Assembly (NCBI GenBank): GCA_934378025.1 | Contig: CAKRPM010000067.1 | Span: 1 to 7,000, forward strand | Reading direction: 5' to 3' | DNA from: an uncultured Eubacteriales bacterium | Lineage (GTDB): Bacteria > Bacillota > Clostridia > Oscillospirales > QAKW01 | DNA: 7,000 bases | Translations under genes and position numbers: made by a program | Shown: positions 1-5,639 of the stretch, in pieces | Layout: every line of letters begins with the position of its first letter | Position numbering within the stretch: position 1 is the stretch's first letter | The notes under the pieces: generated by a model | The model's input: only the letters and a program-made list of their open reading frames with translations | Database searches by the model: none | Told to the model about the DNA's origin: nothing

Positions 1-6
1 GGGTTA

Positions 7-2610
7 TTATTGTACCGTGACGGTCAGCGTATCTCCCGCAAGATCGATCAAAAGTTCGCTGCCCGGCAGCAAATCGGTTTCAATCATTTTGCGGGCAATC
101 AGCGTTTCCACCGTTGCCTGCAAATACCGTTTCAGCGGTCTGGCACCGTAATGCGGATCAAATCCGTTTTCGATGACAAAATGCTTAGCCGCAGGCGTCA
201 GGCGGCAGTGCAATTGTTTGGCCTCCAACCGTTTGTTGATATCCGCCAACAGCAAGTCGGCAATTTTAGAAATGTTTTCCTCCGTTAACGGCTTGTAGTA
301 CACAATCTCGTCCAACCGATTGAGAAACTCGGGGCGGAAGCTCTGCTTGAGCAGCGCGTCCACCTTTTCAATCGCGGCAGGATCGATCTCGCCCTTTTCG
401 TTCATTCCCTCCAGTAAATACTGCGCACCTAAATTGGAGGTCATAATCAAAATGGTGTTTTTAAAGTCTACCGTGCGTCCCTGCGAATCGGTGGCACGAC
501 CGTCGTCCAGAATTTGCAGCAGCACATTAAAGACATCCGGATGCGCCTTTTCGATTTCATCAAACAGCACCACCGAATACGGATGACGGCGCACCGCCTC
601 GGTCAGCTGGCCGCCCTCCTCGTACCCGACGTATCCCGGAGGGGCTCCGAGCAATCTGGACACCGAGAATTTTTCCATATATTCACTCATATCAATGCGC
701 ACGATATTGTGTTCATCATCAAAGAGCACCTCGGCCAATGCCTTGGCAAGCTCGGTTTTACCGACGCCCGTCGGCCCCAGAAATAAGAACGAACCGATCG
801 GACGGCGCGGATCGGCAATGCCGGCGCGCGAACGCAAAATGGCCTGACTGACCTTTTGCACCGCGTCCTCCTGTCCGATCACCCGCTTATGGAGAATTTC
901 ATCCATGTGCAGCAGTTTTTCCCGTTCGCCCTCCATCAGCTTGGCGGCGGGGATACCCGTCCAGCGTTCGATGATGCGGGCAATTTCCTCATCCGTCACC
1001 TTATCGCGCAACAGCGATGTGTCGCTCTTGGCGGACTCGGCGGCGCTTTCCACCTTTTTCAGCTCTTCCTCCAGCTTCGGCAAACGCCCGTATTTCAACT
1101 CGGCGGCTTTGTTCAAATCATAGTTTTGCTCGGCCCGCTCGATTTCATGGCGCAACGCCTCAATTTCCCCTTTCAGCGACTGCACCTTTCCGATGGCGCC
1201 CTTCTCGTTTTCCCAGCGCGCTTTTTTGGCATTAAAATCATCCTGCATCTCCGCCAGTTCCTTTTGAATGGCAGCCAGGTGCTCGCGCGTCAGGGGATCT
1301 TTGTCTTTTTTCAGTGCCGCCTCTTCGATTTGCAGCTGAATAATTTTACGTTGAATGACGTCCAATTCCGTCGGCATAGAATCGATTTCGGTCCGAATCA
1401 TGGCGCACGCCTCGTCGATCAAGTCAATCGCCTTATCGGGCAAAAACCGATCGGTAATATATCGGTCGGACAGCGTGGCCGCCGCAATAATGGCGGCGTC
1501 TTGAATTTTTACGCCATGGTATACCTCATAGCGCTCTTTGAGGCCCCGCAGGATGGCGATGGTATCCTCCACCGTCGGTTCCTCCACCATGACCGGCTGA
1601 AATCTGCGTTCCAAGGCCGCGTCCTTTTCGATATACTGACGATATTCGTCCAGCGTGGTGGCGCCGATACAGTGCAGCTCGCCGCGCGCCAACATCGGCT
1701 TTAAAAGGTTGCCCGCGTCCATGGCGCCGTCCGTCTTCCCGGCGCCGACAATGGTATGCAGTTCATCAATAAAGAGGATAATTCTGCCCTCGGATTTTTT
1801 AATTTCACTTAACACCGCTTTCAGCCGTTCCTCAAATTCGCCGCGGTATTTCGCCCCCGCAATCAGCGAACCCATATCCAAGGAGAAAATGGTTTTATTT
1901 TTCAAACTGGTCGGCACGTCGCCGCGCACAATGCGCTGTGCCAAACCTTCCGCAATCGCCGTTTTGCCGACGCCGGGTTCACCGATCAGCACCGGATTGT
2001 TTTTCGTCTTGCGGGAAAGAATCCGAATGACATTACGGATTTCGTTATCCCGTCCGATCACGGGATCGACCGTTTTGCCGCGGGCCTTTTCCACCAAATC
2101 GGTGCCGTATTTTTTCAGCGCCTCGTAGGTTTCCTCCGGATGATCGGAGGTGACCCGCTGCGCCCCGCGCACCTGCTGCAGCGCGCTTAAAACCGAATTT
2201 TTGGTAATTTGATAGCTTTTAAAGAGATCGCTCAGTGAGCGATCGGCATTTTGCAAAACGGAAAGAAAAATATGCTCCACCGAAACAAATTCGTCTTTCA
2301 TATTTTCAGCAATGTGTTCAGAGGCCGTCAACGTTTTGTCCGCTTCGGCGGAAATATAAATTTTATCGGCTTCCCGTGCCCCACCGCTCACCTTAGGCAG
2401 CTGTTCCACAATTTTTTGCACCGCGTCAACAAAGTTGTCGGGTGCGGCGGTCAGCTTTTCCAAAAGCGAACGAATCAATCCGTTTTCCTGCGTCACCAAG
2501 GCATACAGCAAATGCGCTTGCTCAATGGCGGGCGCACCGTGCTCCAAGGCAATATTTTGTGCGCTTTGCAGCGCTTCCAATGATTTTTGCGTATATTTCT
2601 GTGCGTTCAT
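7..2610 (-). CDS. clpB: ATP-dependent chaperone ClpB (Hsp100 disaggregase)
   Basis: The 867-residue product is a full-length ClpB, the cytoplasmic hexameric AAA+ machine that, with DnaK/DnaJ/GrpE, pulls polypeptides out of aggregates after heat stress. Visible domains are an N-terminal Clp repeat domain (about 1-148), AAA-1 with Walker A GEPGVGKT (210-217), Walker B ending D282-E283 and a pore-loop KYRG (254-257), a long coiled-coil middle domain (about 410-530, with the typical [12 protein letters not shown]), and AAA-2 with Walker A GPTGVGKT (612-619), Walker B D684-E685, the pore-loop GYVGYEEGG (659-667) and the arginine-finger region FLNR (762-765). The long middle domain and absence of a ClpP-binding loop separate it from ClpC and ClpA. 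Length is normal for the family (about 860). The start is supported by GAAAGGTG nine bases upstream. It ends with tandem TAA TAA stops. A CIRCE operator upstream indicates HrcA control. No frameshift or missing catalytic residue was seen. Confidence 0.97.
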   Translation of the reverse strand: MNAQKYTQKSLEALQSAQNIALEHGAPAIEQAHLLYALVTQENGLIRSLLEKLTAAPDNFVDAVQKIVEQLPKVSGGAREADKIYISAEADKTLTASEHIAENMKDEFVSVEHIFLSVLQNADRSLSDLFKSYQITKNSVLSALQQVRGAQRVTSDHPEETYEALKKYGTDLVEKARGKTVDPVIGRDNEIRNVIRILSRKTKNNPVLIGEPGVGKTAIAEGLAQRIVRGDVPTSLKNKTIFSLDMGSLIAGAKYRGEFEERLKAVLSEIKKSEGRIILFIDELHTIVGAGKTDGAMDAGNLLKPMLARGELHCIGATTLDEYRQYIEKDAALERRFQPVMVEEPTVEDTIAILRGLKERYEVYHGVKIQDAAIIAAATLSDRYITDRFLPDKAIDLIDEACAMIRTEIDSMPTELDVIQRKIIQLQIEEAALKKDKDPLTREHLAAIQKELAEMQDDFNAKKARWENEKGAIGKVQSLKGEIEALRHEIERAEQNYDLNKAAELKYGRLPKLEEELKKVESAAESAKSDTSLLRDKVTDEEIARIIERWTGIPAAKLMEGEREKLLHMDEILHKRVIGQEDAVQKVSQAILRSRAGIADPRRPIGSFLFLGPTGVGKTELAKALAEVLFDDEHNIVRIDMSEYMEKFSVSRLLGAPPGYVGYEEGGQLTEAVRRHPYSVVLFDEIEKAHPDVFNVLLQILDDGRATDSQGRTVDFKNTILIMTSNLGAQYLLEGMNEKGEIDPAAIEKVDALLKQSFRPEFLNRLDEIVYYKPLTEENISKIADLLLADINKRLEAKQLHCRLTPAAKHFVIENGFDPHYGARPLKRYLQATVETLIARKMIETDLLPGSELLIDLAGDTLTVTVQ

Positions 2611-2618
2611 TTCTTCTC

Positions 2619-2626
2619 ACACCTTT
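2619..2626 (-). promoter_or_regulatory. Ribosome binding site of clpB
   Basis: On the minus strand GAAAGGTG ends eight bases before the clpB ATG (start codon at 2608-2610). It matches the anti-Shine-Dalgarno GAAAGGAGG with one change and fixes the start at 2610. Confidence 0.7.
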
Positions 2627-2689
2627 CTCTCGTAACTACTTTGATTGTACCCCAACAAACCGAAAAAAGTGTGACAAATCTATGAATAA

Positions 2690-2717
2690 ATTGTAAAAAT
2701 TAGCACTCTCGTGTTTA
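2690..2717 (-). promoter_or_regulatory. Candidate clpB promoter overlapping CIRCE
   Basis: On the minus strand TAAACA (2717-2712) is separated by 16 bases from TACAAT (2695-2690). The -35 would sit in the CIRCE loop and the -10 just beyond the repeat, so HrcA binding would block RNA polymerase directly. The predicted start is near 2683, giving a leader of about 70 bases. A second TACAAT at 2649-2644 lacks a -35 at normal spacing (a TTGTCA lies 22 bases upstream) and is the weaker alternative. This is inference from motif match only. Confidence 0.45.
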
Positions 2718-2726
2718 GAGTGCTAA
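2700..2726. promoter_or_regulatory. CIRCE operator (HrcA binding site) of clpB
   Basis: The sequence TTAGCACTC-N9-GAGTGCTAA matches the CIRCE consensus at all 18 half-site bases with the canonical nine-base spacer. CIRCE is the established binding site of the heat-shock repressor HrcA, normally found before groESL, dnaK-type operons and, in some Firmicutes, clpB. It lies about 90 bases before the clpB start, on the side expected for clpB control. Its distal TTAG (minus-strand reading) contains the TAG stop codon of the neighbouring 129-codon gene. The lower-coordinate end is followed on the minus strand by five T residues. Confidence 0.95.
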
Positions 2727-3112
2727 TTTTCGTTTTTTGGTTTTAAACCGCCGGGTTTTCGGAAAAATAATACCGCAAGCCCCAAAAGAATCAAGCAAAG
2801 CGGCGGCACCGGGCTTTTCGGATCGCCCACACGCGCGCCCTCCGGCCAAAACAAATAATATCGGCAAACCAATTGCGCCCCCGTCTGCGGCACAATGCCC
2901 TGATCCAATGTTTGCAAAAAGCTTGCAAACTGCGTCTTCCCGTCCCGTTCAAAGCGATATTCCACACGATAACGATCTGTCCGCCCGTCACCGTCCACAC
3001 GGGTATAGGCCACGATTTCTCCGCTGGTCTTTTTGACAAATACCGTCGGCACCAGCCACAATGCGCCCACGACGCACAGCAGCAAGCCGACCACCCATCT
3101 GCTTCGTTTCAT
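2723..3112 (-). CDS. Small two-helix membrane protein, DUF3592-like
   Basis: The 129-residue product has a hydrophobic N-terminal segment (about 6-26, after the basic MKRSR), an extracytoplasmic or lumenal stretch of about 75 residues and a second membrane segment (about 102-118) followed by a basic tail (RKPGGLKPKNEN). The middle part, beginning SGEIVAYTRVDGDG with alternating YRVEYRFERDGKTQF strands and ending VCRYYLFWPEGARVGDP, resembles the layout of DUF3592 proteins, which carry a small beta domain between two helices. That assignment is by pattern and its function is unknown. The start has GAGG six bases upstream and a promoter at 3139-3167. It is read towards clpB, so read-through into clpB is possible. 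Its stop codon lies inside CIRCE. Confidence 0.75.
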   Translation of the reverse strand: MKRSRWVVGLLLCVVGALWLVPTVFVKKTSGEIVAYTRVDGDGRTDRYRVEYRFERDGKTQFASFLQTLDQGIVPQTGAQLVCRYYLFWPEGARVGDPKSPVPPLCLILLGLAVLFFRKPGGLKPKNEN

Positions 3113-3138
3113 TTTTTTCCTCGCTTTCTGTCAACAAC

Positions 3139-3167
3139 AGCATAGCAGTTTTTGTAAAAGATTGCAA
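3139..3167 (-). promoter_or_regulatory. Promoter of the small membrane protein gene
   Basis: On the minus strand TTGCAA (3167-3162), 17 bases, then TATGCT (3144-3139) preceded by TGC, giving an extended -10. Transcription would begin near 3132, leaving a leader of about 20 bases that contains the GAGG ribosome site before the ATG at 3112. Confidence 0.6.
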
Positions 3168-3180
3168 GCCCGCCTTGCAA
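3162..3180. repeat. Inverted repeat joining the two divergent -35 boxes
   Basis: TTGCAAG (3162-3168) and CTTGCAA (3174-3180) form a perfect 7-base inverted repeat around five bases. Each arm contains a self-complementary TTGCAA: the left one is the -35 of the leftward promoter and the right one the -35 of the rightward promoter. The arrangement could be a shared operator, or simply the result of two good -35 boxes back to back. Confidence 0.7.
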
Positions 3181-3203
3181 AAAACAGAAAATTGTGGTAG
3201 AAT
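3175..3203 (+). promoter_or_regulatory. Promoter P1 towards the LtaS-type gene
   Basis: TTGCAA (3175-3180), 17 bases, then TAGAAT (3198-3203) with TGG before it, which is an extended -10. The predicted start is near 3210, so the LtaS-type gene would have a structured leader of about 140 bases. Confidence 0.6.
3192..3203 (+). repeat. 12-mer TTGTGGTAGAAT, copy 1 (forward)
   Basis: First of three exact copies of TTGTGGTAGAAT in this intergenic region. With one flanking base on each side it is identical over 14 bases to copy 3. It contains the extended -10 of P1. Confidence 0.9.
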
Positions 3204-3224
3204 AGCCACAGTGCGGCTATTCTA
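3198..3224. repeat. Perfect 10-base inverted repeat at the P1 start site
   Basis: TAGAATAGCC (3198-3207) and GGCTATTCTA (3215-3224) are exact reverse complements around seven bases. The left arm contains the P1 -10 box and the predicted transcription start falls in the loop. This is a plausible operator position. It is not a terminator, as the following T run is short. Confidence 0.75.
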
Positions 3225-3245
3225 TTTTGGATTGCCCTTTTTCTC

Positions 3246-3260
3246 GCCCACGGGGTGGGC
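3246..3260. repeat. GC-rich hairpin in the LtaS-type leader
   Basis: GCCCAC and GTGGGC pair around GGG. No T run follows on either strand, so it is not an intrinsic terminator. It is one of several hairpins in the predicted leader. Confidence 0.6.
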
Positions 3261-3278
3261 AACCGAAAAATATGGCAA

Positions 3279-3310
3279 ATTCTACCACAAGCTTTGCATT
3301 GTGGTAGAAT
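3279..3310. repeat. 12-base inverted repeat with 8-base loop (12-mer copies 2 and 3)
   Basis: ATTCTACCACAA (3279-3290) and TTGTGGTAGAAT (3299-3310) pair perfectly around GCTTTGCA. The left arm is the inverted copy, and the right arm the second forward copy, of the 12-mer at 3192. The hairpin lies 42 bases before the LtaS-type start codon and is not followed by T residues. Confidence 0.85.
3302..3310 (+). promoter_or_regulatory. Candidate second extended -10 (P2) for the LtaS-type gene
   Basis: TGGTAGAAT is the same extended -10 as in P1, placed so that a transcript would start near 3317 with a leader of about 36 bases. The position expected for the -35 reads CTACCA, so the site would depend on the extended -10 alone. 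Confidence 0.35.
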
Positions 3311-3352
3311 AAGTCATCAAGTTTCGATATTTTATTTAAATGAGGTTTACGT

Positions 3353-5218
3353 ATGGATCAAACAAAATCTTCCCAGCCCATGAAAGCCACGGATCCGCGG
3401 CGGGGGCCGCTGTTTTTTATTGAATTGGGCGTACTGTTTGTATTGCTCATACTCAAGGGGTGCGTGTTTTACAGTTATATAGGACTTGAGGCGTATGCGT
3501 TTCCCGTCGCTCTGCTGACCGCCTGCATTTTTTTGCTGGTCGGGGCGCTGTTGCTGCTGATTCTGCGCGTCAATCCCACCACCGTACTGTGGATTCTCTA
3601 TATTATTCTCAGCATAATTATGTTCATTGATCGGGTCTATTTTTCCTATTTTTCGGCACTGCCCAAAATCAAAAAAATATTGCTGGCAAAATATCTGGCG
3701 GGCGTGGGCAATTCGGTCAGCTCACTGATCAGCTGGCGGACTGTCGGCTATCTGGCGGATATTCCGTTGGTACTGGTGTGGCTGATCGCACTGCGCCGCC
3801 GCTGCGCGCGGGCGCTTACGTATAAAGCGCCGCGAAAGCTGATTCTCACCAAATGCCTGCTGCCGGCGGCAGCCGTGGCGCTGGGCGGTCTTTCCTATTT
3901 ATATATCGGCGCGGCGGGCGGCTACTATGCCGCGGCCAAGAGCGAGCTTTGGCGTTACCATGCGGCAGACATCGGCGCCACCATTCTCGGCTCGAAAGAC
4001 AATGACGAAAGCGACCCCACCGATTATATTCATCACGATATCGACTCAAAGTACGCCGGCATTGCCAAGGGACGGAATTTGATCAATATTCAGGTGGAAG
4101 CGCTCAATGGCTTCGTCATCGGTCTGAAATACGACGGTGTGGAAATCACCCCCAATTTGAACAAACTGCTTGAGGCGGACACGCTGTATTTTGATAATTA
4201 CTACTGGACGGTCATCGGTGGCGGCGGGACATCGGACGCCGAATTCAGCGTCAACAATTCGCTGTACTCCACCCCGGAGGACGCCGCTTATGAAAGCTTT
4301 ACCGATAAGCATTATTACGGCATCCCTTATATTTTAAAGGATAACGGATATACCGGCGCGCATGTGTTTCACGGCTATATTGCCGAATACTGGAACCGTG
4401 ACAAGGCCTATCCCTATCAAGGCTTTGACACCTATATCAACGCCAATCAATTTGACAACAGTGAAAAGATCGGCATGGGCGTTTGCGACAAATCCTTTTT
4501 CAAGCAATGCATGCCCTATCTGGAAAGCTACGAAGAGCCGTTTTATGCGTTTCTGATCACTCTGTCCTCCCATCATCCGTTTATTATGCCGCTTTCCTAT
4601 CAGGAATTGCCGCTGCGCGCCGAGCATTACGGCACGTTGTTCGGAAATTACCTGGAATCGGTGCATTATGCCGACGCGGCGCTCGGCGAATTTATCCAAC
4701 AGCTGAAAGACGCGGGGCTGTACGATCGCTCTTTAATTACCATTTACGGCGATCATTACGGCGTCAATACCAAAATCGACGACGGCTTTACCGCGCAGGT
4801 CATCGGCAGAGAATACGATAATAACGAGATTTTCAAAGTTCCCCTGATCGTTCATATCCCCGGATCCGGCGTTTGCGAAACCGTGCACAAAACCGGCTCG
4901 CACGTCGACTACGAACCCACGGTGCTGGCGCTGCTGGGCATTGAAAACAATCGGGCGATTATGGCGGGGCAAAATTTGCTCAGTGACAAAACCGTGGGGC
5001 ATGTTTACGGTCAAAATCAAATGGCGCTGGGCGGATTTATCACCGACACGGTTTTCGCCGAAATGACCGGCTCCGGTCTGAAAGTCAAAGATAAAAATAC
5101 CGGGCGGGAGCTGAATGCCTCGGACTATCAGGAAGAGTCCGACAAGGCCGTGAAAACCATCGAGGACATTCAGCGCTTTATCAGAGAGGACAAAATTGTA
5201 CTCGGCACGCAAAACTAA
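3353..5218 (+). CDS. LtaS-type membrane sulfatase-fold phosphoglycerol transferase
   Basis: The 621-residue protein has the LtaS plan: a membrane domain with about five helices (roughly 18-40, 48-72, 76-94, 130-148, 166-188), a linker, and an extracellular sulfatase-fold domain from about 240. LtaS-family enzymes take glycerol phosphate from phosphatidylglycerol to build or prime the lipoteichoic acid chain on the outer face of the membrane. Recognisable metal and catalytic motifs are E249 in NIQVEALNGF, TPNLN (266-270), the nucleophile T293 in GGGTSDAEF, H340, the NRDKAY segment with R349, H407 in SSHHPF, and D467-H468 in IYGDHYG. All expected catalytic positions appear intact. GAGG seven bases upstream fixes the start. 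No glycolipid glycosyltransferase is next to it. Which paralogue it is (polymerase, primase or another phosphoglycerol transferase) cannot be told from sequence alone, so no symbol is given. Confidence 0.92.
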   Translation: MDQTKSSQPMKATDPRRGPLFFIELGVLFVLLILKGCVFYSYIGLEAYAFPVALLTACIFLLVGALLLLILRVNPTTVLWILYIILSIIMFIDRVYFSYFSALPKIKKILLAKYLAGVGNSVSSLISWRTVGYLADIPLVLVWLIALRRRCARALTYKAPRKLILTKCLLPAAAVALGGLSYLYIGAAGGYYAAAKSELWRYHAADIGATILGSKDNDESDPTDYIHHDIDSKYAGIAKGRNLINIQVEALNGFVIGLKYDGVEITPNLNKLLEADTLYFDNYYWTVIGGGGTSDAEFSVNNSLYSTPEDAAYESFTDKHYYGIPYILKDNGYTGAHVFHGYIAEYWNRDKAYPYQGFDTYINANQFDNSEKIGMGVCDKSFFKQCMPYLESYEEPFYAFLITLSSHHPFIMPLSYQELPLRAEHYGTLFGNYLESVHYADAALGEFIQQLKDAGLYDRSLITIYGDHYGVNTKIDDGFTAQVIGREYDNNEIFKVPLIVHIPGSGVCETVHKTGSHVDYEPTVLALLGIENNRAIMAGQNLLSDKTVGHVYGQNQMALGGFITDTVFAEMTGSGLKVKDKNTGRELNASDYQEESDKAVKTIEDIQRFIREDKIVLGTQN

Positions 5219-5223
5219 AGTCC

Positions 5224-5252
5224 TTTACAAACCGTCCTTCTTGTGATAAAAT
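5224..5252 (+). promoter_or_regulatory. Promoter of the 96-codon gene
   Basis: TTTACA (5224-5229), 17 bases, then TAAAAT (5247-5252) preceded by TGA, an extended -10. The -35 begins six bases after the LtaS-type stop codon. The -10 context TTGTGATAAAATA closely matches TTGTGGTAGAATA of P1, suggesting the local housekeeping consensus. A 12-base palindrome, AATAGATCTATT (5250-5261), overlaps the -10 and the predicted start. Confidence 0.7.
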
Positions 5253-5287
5253 AGATCTATTCGGTTAGAAGAGAGAGGGTTTTACGT

Positions 5288-5578
5288 ATGGCAAAACAGA
5301 AAACAGAATTTTTTACCTACAAAGGGCTGCCCTTTGTCCGCAGCAAGAATTATATTTATTACGGCGATCCGTCCGAAAAACACATTGTATTTATCAATAT
5401 TCTGGAAACGGACGACAGCAAGGATCATTTACCCAAACGCGTCAGTGTGGAGCTTCTGCTTACCGACGAAACGCTGCCGCCCAATGAACGCTCTTTAAAA
5501 CGCAAGGAAAAAGCGTCGCTTTATGAGGCGTTCGATCTGGGCAGAATTTGGCTGGAGAGAGCCGAGAAAACCAAATAA
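5288..5578 (+). CDS. Conserved-looking small protein of unknown function
   Basis: The 96-residue product is soluble, without signal peptide or membrane segment, and rich in charged residues. The N-terminal half looks like beta strands (EFFTYKGLPFVRSKNYIYYGDP, then HIVFINILETDD), the middle has VSVELLLTD, and the C-terminal part is a likely helix (KRKEKASLYEAFDLGRIWLERA). It recalls small clostridial proteins of the form YKGxPLVRxxNxIYYGxxxDK...LYEAxDxxxIWL, but I know of no assigned function and name none. The start has GAGGG well placed upstream, and the bases TTTACGTATGG around the start are identical to those of the LtaS-type gene. It has its own promoter and its own terminator, so it is probably a single-gene unit, with possible read-through from the LtaS-type gene because no terminator lies in the 69-base gap. 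Confidence 0.85.
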   Translation: MAKQKTEFFTYKGLPFVRSKNYIYYGDPSEKHIVFINILETDDSKDHLPKRVSVELLLTDETLPPNERSLKRKEKASLYEAFDLGRIWLERAEKTK

Positions 5579-5592
5579 AAAGATGAAATCTG

Positions 5593-5632
5593 AAAAAGGG
5601 ATGAAAAAACAGCTGTTTTTTCATCCCTTTTT
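5593..5632. terminator. Bidirectional intrinsic terminator (perfect 40-base palindrome)
   Basis: Positions 5593-5612 and 5613-5632 are exact reverse complements centred on CAGCTG. The stem contains GGGATG/CATCCC flanked by A runs on the left and T runs on the right, so either strand gives a hairpin followed by at least five U residues. It lies between the ends of two converging genes (stops at 5576-5578 and 5640-5642) and should end both transcripts. Confidence 0.92.
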
Positions 5633-5639
5633 ATAGTGA

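Noticed and set aside
856..1704. 282-codon open frame on the plus strand opposite clpB
   Set aside because: It is the complementary shadow of clpB. The product has no recognisable domain and no ribosome site fits it, while the minus strand encodes an intact, highly conserved protein.
1655..2128. 157-codon open frame on the plus strand opposite the first AAA domain of clpB
   Set aside because: It overlaps conserved clpB codons entirely and its composition is that of an antisense frame.
2226..2244. Near-perfect 19-base palindrome GATCGCTCA-G-TGAGCGATC inside clpB
   Set aside because: It lies in coding sequence for a conserved helix with no nearby start or stop, so it is probably a codon coincidence.
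2611..2722. CtsR heptad operator upstream of clpB
   Set aside because: No tandem AGTCAAA-type heptads occur on either strand. Only CIRCE is present.
3191..3311. CRISPR-like repeat array
   Set aside because: Only three 12-base copies occur, in mixed orientation, with unequal gaps and no cas genes. The copies are better explained as promoter -10 motifs and hairpin arms.
4733..5212. 159-codon minus-strand frame opposite the LtaS-type gene
   Set aside because: It lies fully opposite the catalytic domain of a well-supported gene and has no signals of its own.
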